Of a stretch of DNA of 64,000 nucleotides, positions 45,523 through 53,379 are shown piece after piece. The position numbers and the translations under genes are program-made. The notes below the pieces were generated by a model. That model was not told the origin of the DNA and searched no databases. It worked only from the letters and a program-made list of their open reading frames with translations. Location: the NCBI RefSeq assembly GCF_019972295.1, contig NZ_BLJA01000001.1, positions 1,467,607-1,531,606 on the forward strand, written 5' to 3'. Each line of letters starts with the position of its first letter. Within the stretch, counting starts at the first letter, position 1. Source of the stretch: Geobacter sp. AOG2. GTDB taxonomy: Bacteria; Desulfobacterota; Desulfuromonadia; Geobacterales; Pseudopelobacteraceae.

Positions 45523-45678
45523 ATGCAATGTCCACGCTGCAAGGGTCGTATGTTCGCCGAGAAATTTTATGACTTCGTCCGCTCGTTCGATGCATGGAAA
45601 TGCACATGCTGTGGTGAGATGTTGGACTCCACTATCCTCGCCAATCGGACGCGCTGCAACGATACGCACCTCGGCTGA
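45523..45678 (+). CDS. Small zinc-ribbon protein (51 residues)
   Basis: ATG 45523 has an ideal AAAGGAGGA seven bases upstream. The product starts MQCPRCKGRM and has a second pair in CTCCGEM, so it should hold one zinc ion. FAEKFYDF and SFDAWKCTCC are spaced like other short bacterial zinc-ribbon proteins of unknown role. A strong terminator follows 32 bases after the stop, giving a complete one-gene unit. Confidence 0.8.
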   Translation: MQCPRCKGRMFAEKFYDFVRSFDAWKCTCCGEMLDSTILANRTRCNDTHLG

Positions 45679-45709
45679 TAGACGCTGAATTTGGTGTTTG
45701 AACAAGCAA

Positions 45710-45735
45710 GGGAACCTGTTTCAGGTTCCCTTTTT
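45710..45735 (+). terminator. Rho-independent terminator
   Basis: GGGAACCTG (45710-45718) pairs perfectly with CAGGTTCCC (45722-45730), loop TTT, then five T residues. Confidence 0.95.
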
Positions 45736-45800
45736 GTTTGACACGGGAGCATCGAAAGGATATTGAACACCTTCCAGTTTTTACCGGAAGGAGTAAGACA

Positions 45801-46520
45801 ATGATACGAAATGACGGCCGGGGAAGTTGTGATCTGCGTCCCATCACCATCACGCGCAGGTTCACCAAGCATGCCGAGGGGTCCGTGCTGATCGAATTCG
45901 GCGATACGCGGGTCATTTGCACCGCCTCGGTGGAGGAGTCCGTTCCGCCGTTTTTGAGAGGCAAAGGAACCGGGTGGGTAACCGCCGAGTACGCAATGCT
46001 GCCCCGTGCCACCCACACGCGTTCGCCGCGCGAAGCGGCCAAGGGAAAGCAGACCGGCCGGACGCTCGAAATCCAGCGCCTGATCGGGCGTTCGTTGCGT
46101 GCCGTTACCGATCTGACGCGCTTGGGTGAGCGGTCCATATCTATCGATTGCGATGTAATCCAGGCCGACGGCGGCACGCGGACCGCCTCCATCACCGGAG
46201 CCTATGTAGCTCTGGTCGACGCCTTGGCCGGACTCCGCGACAAGGGTGTGTTTGCGGATATCCCGCTTAAAGAGGCCGTAGCCGCAGTCAGTGTCGGCAT
46301 CATTGACGGTGAACCTCTTCTGGACCTTAATTATCATGAGGACTCCACTGCCGAGGTGGACATGAACTTTGTCATGACTTCCAGCGGCCGCTTTGTAGAG
46401 GTTCAGGGCACCGCCGAGGCCGAACCGTTCACCGTCGAGCAGATGGATGCCATGCGGGATCAGGCCATGGGCGGCATCCGGCAGCTTTTCGCATTCCAGC
46501 AGGAGGCCTTGCGGGGATGA
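45801..46520 (+). CDS. rph: Ribonuclease PH
   Basis: 239 residues. [19 protein letters not shown] at the N-terminus, [40 protein letters not shown] and [19 protein letters not shown] are full RNase PH signatures. It trims the 3' ends of tRNA precursors by phosphorolysis. ATG 45801 follows AAGGAG. Its stop overlaps the rdgB start (ATGA), a pairing seen in many bacteria. Confidence 0.97.
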   Translation: MIRNDGRGSCDLRPITITRRFTKHAEGSVLIEFGDTRVICTASVEESVPPFLRGKGTGWVTAEYAMLPRATHTRSPREAAKGKQTGRTLEIQRLIGRSLRAVTDLTRLGERSISIDCDVIQADGGTRTASITGAYVALVDALAGLRDKGVFADIPLKEAVAAVSVGIIDGEPLLDLNYHEDSTAEVDMNFVMTSSGRFVEVQGTAEAEPFTVEQMDAMRDQAMGGIRQLFAFQQEALRG

Positions 46521-47119
46521 AAGAGCTTGTTGTCGCTACACGCAACCGGGGAAAATTGCTGGAGATCCAGGCCATGCTGACCGGATTGGTCGCATCAGTC
46601 CGTTGCGCCGGGGATTTTACGGGATTTCCGGAGACGGTGGAGGATGGTGCAACTTTCGAAGAAAATGCCCTCAAGAAGGCGCGTGAGGCCGTAAATTTCT
46701 GCGGACTACCGGCCCTAGCCGACGATTCCGGGCTGGTGGTGGATGCACTTGAAGGGCGCCCCGGCGTCTATTCGGCCCGTTTTGCCGGCGAAGGGGCAGG
46801 GGATGCCGCGAACAATGCCAAGCTGCTCAGCGAACTGGCGGGAGTGCAATGTGAAGTGAAAAAGGCGGCCTTTGTCTGCACATTGGCTTTTGTGACACCT
46901 GAAGGCGTTGAGCAGATCTTCACCGGCACGGTGGCGGGGAGCATCCTCGCTTCCGCGCGCGGAGAGGGCGGCTTTGGCTATGATCCGCTATTCCTGGTTG
47001 ACGGTTATGACCGAACCATGGCGGAACTCAGTGTCGATGAAAAGAATCGTATCAGTCATCGCGGCCAGGCCTTCCGCCTGTTCTGCGAATATCTGCAAAA
47101 AGGGTGTGAGAGATCGTGA
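46517..47119 (+). CDS. rdgB: XTP/dITP diphosphatase (RdgB/HAM1)
   Basis: 200 residues. [37 protein letters not shown] and [11 protein letters not shown] are the substrate and metal motifs of the HAM1 family. It removes deaminated purine nucleotides (XTP, ITP, dITP) from the pool. Translationally coupled to rph upstream and rlmD downstream, with four-base overlaps at both ends. Confidence 0.96.
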   Translation: MKELVVATRNRGKLLEIQAMLTGLVASVRCAGDFTGFPETVEDGATFEENALKKAREAVNFCGLPALADDSGLVVDALEGRPGVYSARFAGEGAGDAANNAKLLSELAGVQCEVKKAAFVCTLAFVTPEGVEQIFTGTVAGSILASARGEGGFGYDPLFLVDGYDRTMAELSVDEKNRISHRGQAFRLFCEYLQKGCERS

Positions 47120-48588
47120 AGGATGAACGTGAGGTAAAGCGCGGCGGAAAACGTCCCCGGGTTGGTGGGCCCGGTGCCCCCCGGAAAGCTGTCGGTGCCG
47201 GAGAATCCCGCTGGGTTCCCCTTATCAAGCGCAACGCGGTGATGGAACTCGCCATAACTGCTCTGGACGAGGACGGTTACGGTACGGCACGCACCGATGA
47301 GGGGATGACGCTCAGGATCGGCGGCGCCTTGCCGGGCGATACTGTTTTGACTAAGGTAGATCAAATCTCCCGCGGCACAGTCTACGGTCATCTGCTCAAA
47401 TTGCTGAAGCCCTCGTCGTTACGCAGCAAGCGCCCACCTTGCACCGAAAGTGCCGATTGCCTTGGTTGCCCTCTGATTGCCATGAAGTACACTGAACAGA
47501 AAGTCTGGAAACGGGGCATGATTCTGGCGGAACTGGCCAAGTACGGCGAGTTGGCCGGTATTACCGTTCACCCGTTGCTTTCCCCGGAAAACCTGATCCA
47601 CTATCGTACTACGGCAAAGCTGACCATAGCCGGCAAGCACTCCGACCCGTTTATCGGCATCTACCGTCGCGCCAGCCACGATGTCTATGATCTGGATCAG
47701 TGTCCGCTCCATCATCCGCTTATCAATCGGGTTGTTGAGGCTGTGCGGCTGGGGATCGTCAAGTTGAAGGTGCCGGTGTACAATCCTCAAAGCAAGATGG
47801 GGCTGTTGCGCTATCTTGTTGTGCGGGTTTCCGTGCATGAGCGCAAGGCCATGGTGGTCTTTGTGTCGGCCAAGCGTTCCTATAACGAGATTCACCACCT
47901 GGGGCGCTTTGTCCAGGAGATGATACCCGAAATCGAGGTCATGGCCCAGAACGTCAATGCCTCTGAGGGGAATGTCATTCTGGGGCAGAAGGATTTCTTC
48001 CTGACGCCGCAGCACTATCTGACGGAGCGGATCGGCGACGTTGCCTTCCAGGTTTCTCCCCGGTCGTTTTTTCAGGTCAATAATTCGGGTGCCCGTCTGA
48101 TTTATGAACAGGTGAAACAGTGGGCTTGCTTGAGTGGGGGTGAAAGAGTACTCGACCTCTACTGCGGTATCGGCGGTATCGCGTTGTTCCTGGCCGACCA
48201 GGCGACACAGGTGATCGGCATTGAGGTTGTGGAGGAGGCTGTGGCTGATGCACAGCGGAACGCAAAGCTCAATGCCCGTAGAAACTGCCGCTTCGAAGCG
48301 GGAGATGCGGCGGAACTGCTGGAAGAGCTGGCAGAAGAGGGGCAGCGGATCGACGTTGCGGTACTTAACCCACCCCGTAAGGGATGCGCGCCGGAAGTGC
48401 TTGGGATGGTCACAGGCCTTGCCCCGGCCAGGATTATCTACGTTTCATGCTCTCCCCAGAGCCTGGCGCGTGACTTGTCTGTACTGAAAACCCGTGGGTA
48501 TAGTTGCCGGGAAATACAGCCGGTTGACATGTTTCCACAAACGGTACATGTGGAAAACGTGGCCCTGCTTGAAAAAACCGATAAATAG
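47116..48588 (+). CDS. rlmD: 23S rRNA (uracil-5-)-methyltransferase RlmD/RumA type
   Basis: 490 residues. A basic N-terminal extension of about 40 residues precedes a TRAM domain (about 40-100). The Fe-S cysteines lie in CTESADCLGCPL. The C-terminal methyltransferase domain has LDLYCGIGGIALFLA (SAM loop), NPPRKGC and the catalytic Cys in YVSCSPQSLARDL. It methylates a uridine in 23S rRNA; RlmD and RlmC cannot be told apart with certainty from motifs alone. GTG start overlaps the rdgB stop. Confidence 0.88.
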   Translation: MKDEREVKRGGKRPRVGGPGAPRKAVGAGESRWVPLIKRNAVMELAITALDEDGYGTARTDEGMTLRIGGALPGDTVLTKVDQISRGTVYGHLLKLLKPSSLRSKRPPCTESADCLGCPLIAMKYTEQKVWKRGMILAELAKYGELAGITVHPLLSPENLIHYRTTAKLTIAGKHSDPFIGIYRRASHDVYDLDQCPLHHPLINRVVEAVRLGIVKLKVPVYNPQSKMGLLRYLVVRVSVHERKAMVVFVSAKRSYNEIHHLGRFVQEMIPEIEVMAQNVNASEGNVILGQKDFFLTPQHYLTERIGDVAFQVSPRSFFQVNNSGARLIYEQVKQWACLSGGERVLDLYCGIGGIALFLADQATQVIGIEVVEEAVADAQRNAKLNARRNCRFEAGDAAELLEELAEEGQRIDVAVLNPPRKGCAPEVLGMVTGLAPARIIYVSCSPQSLARDLSVLKTRGYSCREIQPVDMFPQTVHVENVALLEKTDK

Positions 48589-48637
48589 ACTTGACAAGCT
48601 CGCGGTATGTTGCTATTACTTTTCAGCTTTCTTGTAT

Positions 48638-48712
48638 AGGCGCGTAGCTCAGGGGGAGAGCGCTACCTTGACACGGTAGAGGTCGGCGGTTCGAGACCGC
48701 CCGCGCCTACCA
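48638..48712 (+). tRNA. tRNA-Val (anticodon GAC)
   Basis: Acceptor AGGCGCG (48638-48644) pairs with CGCGCCT (48702-48708), then A and encoded CCA. D arm GCTC/GAGC. Anticodon arm CTACC-TTGACAC-GGTAG gives GAC. T arm GGCGG-TTCGAGA-CCGCC. 75 bases. Confidence 0.96.
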
Positions 48713-48748
48713 TAGCAGAAGCAGTGCTTAAGCAAAGCGGCAAGCGTG

Positions 48749-48772
48749 GGCATCGATGTTTCGATGCCTTTT
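48749..48772 (+). terminator. Terminator/attenuator between tRNA-Val and thrS
   Basis: GGCATCGA (48749-48756) pairs perfectly with TCGATGCC (48761-48768), loop TGTT, then four T residues. It can end the tRNA transcript or attenuate read-through into thrS, whose ATG is 43 bases further on. Confidence 0.8.
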
Positions 48773-48814
48773 CTGTTTGGATGCCTCAAGGTCGGTAGTA
48801 CACAGGAGATTGGT

Positions 48815-50725
48815 ATGGCAAGTATCAATATCACACTTCCTGACGGTTCCGTAAGGGAGCTTCCCGTAGGTGCGAGCGTTTTCGATCTGGCAGCCTCCAT
48901 AGGAGCCGGACTGGCAAAAGCCGCCTTGGCCGGCAAGGTCGATGGCGAGTTGGTTGACCTCTCCGCACCACTAAGCGATGGCGCGCGGGTGGAGATCATA
49001 ACCGAAAAAAGTCCCGAAGCCCTGGATATTATCCGGCATTCGGCCTCTCATCTGATGGCCCAGGCGGTGAAGGAGCTGTTTCCCCAAGCCAAGGTAACCA
49101 TCGGTCCGGCCATAGAGACCGGTTTTTATTATGACTTCGACGTGGAACGGCCCTTTACCCCTGAAGACCTGGAGCGGATTGAGGCCAAGATGGCCGAGTT
49201 CGCCGCCGCCGATCTGAAGGTTGAGCGTCAGGTGCTGACCAGCGATGAGGCCATCCGTATGTTCGAAGGAATGGGTGAGCCCTACAAGACCGAGTTGATC
49301 AACGACCTCAGTGTTGAGACTGTATCGGTCTATAGCCAAGGTGGGTTTGCCGACCTCTGCCGCGGTCCCCATGTGCCGAGCACCTCCCGTATCAAGGCCT
49401 TCAAGTTGCTTTCCATCGCTGGCGCCTATTGGCGCGGTGACGAGAAGAACCGCATGTTGCAGCGCATCTACGGTACTGCCTTTGTGGACAAGAAGGAGCT
49501 TGAGGCCTATCTGAATCGCCTTGAAGAGGCCAAGCGTCGCGACCACCGCAAACTGGGCCGGGAGTTGGATCTTTTTTCCTTTTCTGACGAAGTCGGCGCC
49601 GGTTTCGCTATCTGGCACCCCAAGGGGGCCATGCTGCGCACGATCCTGGAGGACTTCGAACGTAAGGAGCACCTCAAGCGTGGCTATGATATCGTAGTGG
49701 GCCCACAGATCCTCAAGACCGAGTTGTGGCAACGTTCCGGCCACTACGAGAATTACCGCGAGAACATGTACTTCACCGAGGTGGATGAGCAGGGGTTCGG
49801 CATTAAGCCGATGAACTGCCTTGCCCACATGATGATCTATAAATCACAGCTTCGCAGCTATCGCGACCTGCCGTTGCGCTTTTTCGAGTTGGGGACGGTG
49901 CACCGTCACGAGCGGGCCGGCGTTCTGCACGGTCTGTTGCGGGTGCGCTGTTTTACTCAGGACGATGCCCACATACTCTGTACTCCCGAGCAGTTGGATG
50001 CCGAGATCAAGGGTGTTCTTTCCTTTGTCAGCGATGTCATGACCATCTTCGGATTTGATTACGAGATGGAGCTATCAACCCGCCCGGAAAAATCCATTGG
50101 TGACGATGCGGCTTGGGACTTGGCCACCAACGCGCTTCTGTCGGCTCTCAAGGATACCGGTCGCCCTTATGAGATCAACGAGGGGGACGGCGCTTTCTAC
50201 GGCCCCAAGATAGACATCAAATTGCGCGATTGTCTTGACAGACGGTGGCAGTGTGCTACTATTCAGTGCGATTTTACCCTTCCGGAGCGTTTTGACCTTC
50301 ACTACATCGGGCCGGATGGGGAAAAAAAGCGGCCCGTCATGGTTCATCGGGTAATCCTCGGTTCCATTGAACGCTTTATCGGCGTTCTGATAGAGCACTT
50401 TGCCGGCAGTTTCCCATTGTGGCTCGCGCCGGTTCAGGCCATCGTGCTGACCGTTACCGATAATCAGATACCGTTCGCCCAAGAGGTTCATGCTCTTCTC
50501 AGGGAGGCCGGTGTCAGGATTCAGTCGGATTTTCGCAATGAAAAGCTGAGCTTCAAGATTCGTGAGGCCCAGTTGCAGAAGGTCCCCTACATGCTGGTCA
50601 TAGGTGACAAGGAAGTGGAGCAGGGGGTCGTAACGCCACGCTATCGCGACGGTAAGAACCTGCCGCCCATGAAGCCAGCCGATTTTGTCGAATTCATTGC
50701 CTTGGAATGCAGGAACTTCAAGTAA
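48815..50725 (+). CDS. thrS: Threonyl-tRNA synthetase
   Basis: 636 residues. TGS domain (about 1-60; [14 protein letters not shown]), editing domain with [11 protein letters not shown], and a class II catalytic core (from about 245). [14 protein letters not shown] holds the zinc-binding Cys, [14 protein letters not shown] is motif 2, and the C-terminal part from about 535 is the anticodon domain ([15 protein letters not shown]). It charges tRNA-Thr and clears mis-charged Ser. ATG 48815 follows AGGAGA. Head of the thrS-infC-rpmI-rplT-pheST-ihfA block. Confidence 0.97.
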   Translation: MASINITLPDGSVRELPVGASVFDLAASIGAGLAKAALAGKVDGELVDLSAPLSDGARVEIITEKSPEALDIIRHSASHLMAQAVKELFPQAKVTIGPAIETGFYYDFDVERPFTPEDLERIEAKMAEFAAADLKVERQVLTSDEAIRMFEGMGEPYKTELINDLSVETVSVYSQGGFADLCRGPHVPSTSRIKAFKLLSIAGAYWRGDEKNRMLQRIYGTAFVDKKELEAYLNRLEEAKRRDHRKLGRELDLFSFSDEVGAGFAIWHPKGAMLRTILEDFERKEHLKRGYDIVVGPQILKTELWQRSGHYENYRENMYFTEVDEQGFGIKPMNCLAHMMIYKSQLRSYRDLPLRFFELGTVHRHERAGVLHGLLRVRCFTQDDAHILCTPEQLDAEIKGVLSFVSDVMTIFGFDYEMELSTRPEKSIGDDAAWDLATNALLSALKDTGRPYEINEGDGAFYGPKIDIKLRDCLDRRWQCATIQCDFTLPERFDLHYIGPDGEKKRPVMVHRVILGSIERFIGVLIEHFAGSFPLWLAPVQAIVLTVTDNQIPFAQEVHALLREAGVRIQSDFRNEKLSFKIREAQLQKVPYMLVIGDKEVEQGVVTPRYRDGKNLPPMKPADFVEFIALECRNFK

Positions 50726-50741
50726 TTCAGGAGGTGCAGTC

Positions 50742-51260
50742 ATAGCAAAACCGACCGTGAACATCAATAATACCATCCGCGCCACAGAGATTCGCGTCAT
50801 CGGCGCCGATGGTGAGGCGCTCGGCGTCATTCCTACTTCCAAAGCGCTTGAACTCGCCGAACAACAGCAACTCGACCTGGTGGAAGTCTCTCCGACTGCG
50901 GTTCCGCCTGTCTGCCGGATCATGGACTACGGTAAGTTCAAGTACCAGCAGAGCAAGAAGCTGCAGGAAGCCAAGAAAAAACAGGTTCATGTCGAGGTCA
51001 AAGAGATCAAGCTGCGGCCTAAAACAGATGAACATGATCTCATGTTCAAGATCAAGCACGTCAGGCGTTTTCTCGAAGAGGGGAACAAGGCAAAAGTAAC
51101 GCTGGTATTCCGGGGGAGGGAAATTACCCACATGGATATCGGGCGAGCTGTAATCGAGCGCTTTGCCTCCGAGTTGCAGGATGTTGCCGTGATCGAATCG
51201 CAGCCGCGTGTCGATGGCCGTAATATGTTTATGATTGTTGCACCGAAGGTGAAAAAATAA
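50742..51260 (+). CDS. infC: Translation initiation factor IF-3, apparent AUA start
   Basis: 172 residues. VNINNTIRATEIRVIGADGE at the N-terminus and KIKHVRRFLEEGNKAKVTL in the C-terminal domain identify IF-3, which checks start-codon pairing on the 30S subunit. The best start is ATA 50742: AGGAGG ends seven bases before it and the residues that follow (AKPTVNINN) align with IF-3 N-termini. The nearest standard start in frame, GTG 50757, is 22 bases from that site. Rare start codons in infC are known (AUU in E. coli) and let IF-3 repress its own translation. Confidence 0.92.
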   Translation: MAKPTVNINNTIRATEIRVIGADGEALGVIPTSKALELAEQQQLDLVEVSPTAVPPVCRIMDYGKFKYQQSKKLQEAKKKQVHVEVKEIKLRPKTDEHDLMFKIKHVRRFLEEGNKAKVTLVFRGREITHMDIGRAVIERFASELQDVAVIESQPRVDGRNMFMIVAPKVKK

Positions 51261-51307
51261 CGGATTTTTAATTACGTTTTACCATTTATACATAAGGAGA
51301 AGAGTCC

Positions 51308-51505
51308 ATGCCGAAGATCAAAACGAACCGCGGAGCCGCCAAGCGCTTTAAAAAAACGGGAACGGGCCGCATCAAGCGCAGCCAAGCCTTTACCAGCCAT
51401 ATTCTGACCCCCAAGACCCGCAAGAACAAGCGGAACCTGCGTCAGAGCTCTATGGTGGCCGATGTGGACCAGAAAAATATCGCCAAGTTGATCCCCTACA
51501 AATAG
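51308..51505 (+). CDS. rpmI: 50S ribosomal protein L35
   Basis: 65 residues, standard length. [36 protein letters not shown] and a short tail IAKLIPYK are L35 signatures. AAGGAGA precedes the ATG. Unlike in many bacteria, almost 200 bases separate it from rplT. Confidence 0.97.
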   Translation: MPKIKTNRGAAKRFKKTGTGRIKRSQAFTSHILTPKTRKNKRNLRQSSMVADVDQKNIAKLIPYK

Positions 51506-51704
51506 GGCACTTCCATAACCGGTTTTCACCGATTTGCATGACCCGGTTGGCGTGCGGGAACGAGGTGTCGGGGTGCGAACGTACCTTGACGCCAACCTGA
51601 AGGCACCAACCCCCTGCAAACAGGCGAAACGGCATAATGCCAAGAACCATGAGGACCTGTCTCCCCTTATGGATCGGGCGAAATTCATCATGAAGGAGTA
51701 GAAC
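51506..51704 (+). promoter_or_regulatory. Structured 199-base spacer between rpmI and rplT (possible L20 autoregulatory leader)
   Basis: GGTTGGCGT (51545-51553) pairs perfectly with ACGCCAACC (51589-51597), enclosing a GC-rich 35-base inner part that can fold further. No reading frame is supported. No T-run follows the stem. Since L20 represses rpmI-rplT translation through mRNA structure in other bacteria, a leader with that role is plausible; this is inference from position and structure. Confidence 0.45.
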
Positions 51705-52058
51705 ATGCCACGCGTAAAAAGAGGATTCAAAGCGAGACGCAGACGCAACAAGGTGTTAAAACTTGCCAAGGGTTACCGGGGCGCACGGAGCAAATTGTTC
51801 CGCAGTGCGACCGAGGCTGTTGACCGTGCCCTAAATTACGCATTCCGCGACCGTCGCGTCAAAAAGCGTGATTTCCGCAGTCTGTGGATCACCCGCATCA
51901 ATGCGGCTTCCCGTCTCAACGGGCTGTCGTACAGCAAATTTATCTTCGGTCTCAAAAAAGCCAACGTGCAGATCGATCGTAAGGTTCTTGCGGACATTGC
52001 CGTATCCGATCCGACCGGATTCAGCCAGATTGCTACCCTGGCCAAGGCTGGTATCTAA
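51705..52058 (+). CDS. rplT: 50S ribosomal protein L20
   Basis: 117 residues. [36 protein letters not shown] and [19 protein letters not shown] are standard L20 motifs. It is essential for early 50S assembly and, in several bacteria, represses its own operon. AAGGAG lies before the ATG; a strong terminator follows. Confidence 0.98.
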   Translation: MPRVKRGFKARRRRNKVLKLAKGYRGARSKLFRSATEAVDRALNYAFRDRRVKKRDFRSLWITRINAASRLNGLSYSKFIFGLKKANVQIDRKVLADIAVSDPTGFSQIATLAKAGI

Positions 52059-52086
52059 GCACACCGGTTTTGATTTCAAAACTGAG

Positions 52087-52119
52087 GGAATGGGATGAAA
52101 GAGTCCCATTCCTTTTTTT
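52087..52119 (+). terminator. Rho-independent terminator behind rplT
   Basis: GGAATGGGA (52087-52095) pairs with TCCCATTCC (52104-52112), 8-base loop, then seven T residues. Confidence 0.95.
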
Positions 52120-52126
52120 GTAATGT

Positions 52127-52225
52127 TCGTGAATCGGCAAGGTTTCTCTTCTGCCCAGTTTTGTATTTTGCGCATGTCCGTGCTGCGAACGCCCGTGAGT
52201 TTTTCCCTCTTCACGGGATTCACGA
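52127..52225 (+). promoter_or_regulatory. Foldable pheST leader
   Basis: TCGTGAATC (52127-52135) is complementary to GATTCACGA (52217-52225). Inside lies a second hairpin, CCCGTGA (52192-52198) with TCACGGG (52211-52217). The two helices share base 52217. The region is the only transcription entry between the rplT terminator and pheS, so it should include the pheST promoter or leader. No leader peptide rich in Phe was found. Confidence 0.35.
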
Positions 52226-52269
52226 GGACATCAAGAAATTTTGCAATTCGCTGACTACGGGGTCACTAC

Positions 52270-53286
52270 ATGCGGGAACAACTTGAACAATTAAGGAAAG
52301 AGGCCATACAGGCCATAGCAGCCGCCTCCGGTGAGGAAACCCTTCAGGAGGTCAGGATCAAGTTCCTGGGTCGTAAAGGGGAACTGACCGCCCTTATGAA
52401 AGGGCTCGGTGCACTCAGCCCCGAGGAACGGCCGATAGTCGGGCAGTTGGTCAATGAAGTCAAGGAAGAGGTCGAGGCCAGCCTTGAGGATGCCCTGAAA
52501 ACGGCCCGCGAGGCGGTCAAGACGCAGCGGCTGCAATCCGAGCGGATCGACATCACCTTGCCCGGCCGTCGCCCGGTTAGCGGCACCAAACACCCCATCA
52601 GTCTCGTGGTCGAAGAAATCAGCGATATCTTTGCCGGCTTGGGCTTTTCGGTTGCAGAGGGCCCGGAGATTGAGCACGACTGGTACAACTTCGAGGCGCT
52701 CAACTTTCCCCCAGAGCATCCAGCCCGGGACATGCAGGACACCTTTTTCGTCGAAAATAACCTGCTGCTCCGCACCCACACGTCGCCTGTCCAAATTCGG
52801 ACGATGCTGAAGCAGAAGCCTCCGGTGCGCATCATTGCTCCCGGTACGGTCTACCGCTGCGATTCCGATGCCACCCATTCCCCCATGTTTCACCAGATAG
52901 AGGGACTGATGGTGGACAAGGGCATTACCTTCGGCGACCTGAAAGGTATTTTGACCATCTTTACCAACCAATTATTCGGGCAAAAGACCGGCGTTCGTTT
53001 ACGCCCCAGCTTTTTCCCATTTACCGAGCCCTCTGCCGAGGTAGATATCGCCTGTGTTATCTGCGGCGGCAAAGGATGCCGGGTCTGCAAGAACAGCGGC
53101 TGGCTTGAAATACTGGGTGCCGGCATGGTTGATCCCGAAGTCTATCGTCACGTCAATTACGATGCTGAAGAGGTGTCCGGTTTTGCCTTCGGAATGGGGA
53201 TCGAACGCATCGCCATGTTGAAATATGGTATCAACGATATGCGCCTGCTTTTTGAAAACGACGTGCGATTTTTGCGGCAGTTTTGA
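52270..53286 (+). CDS. pheS: Phenylalanyl-tRNA synthetase alpha subunit
   Basis: 338 residues. A coiled-coil arm (about 1-85) leads to the class II core: [39 protein letters not shown] (motif 2 region), [13 protein letters not shown], and motif 3 in [31 protein letters not shown] is a typical insertion. With PheT it forms the heterotetramer that charges tRNA-Phe. Start ATG 52270 has only a weak GGGG upstream. Confidence 0.97.
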   Translation: MREQLEQLRKEAIQAIAAASGEETLQEVRIKFLGRKGELTALMKGLGALSPEERPIVGQLVNEVKEEVEASLEDALKTAREAVKTQRLQSERIDITLPGRRPVSGTKHPISLVVEEISDIFAGLGFSVAEGPEIEHDWYNFEALNFPPEHPARDMQDTFFVENNLLLRTHTSPVQIRTMLKQKPPVRIIAPGTVYRCDSDATHSPMFHQIEGLMVDKGITFGDLKGILTIFTNQLFGQKTGVRLRPSFFPFTEPSAEVDIACVICGGKGCRVCKNSGWLEILGAGMVDPEVYRHVNYDAEEVSGFAFGMGIERIAMLKYGINDMRLLFENDVRFLRQF

Positions 53287-53379
53287 CATAGTTCTTCCTG
53301 CGTCCTGCTGTCGAGCGTGTATGCATCTGTCTATCGTGCCGAATAGCTATTGAATCCGAACAATTTATGGTGTCCTGAT

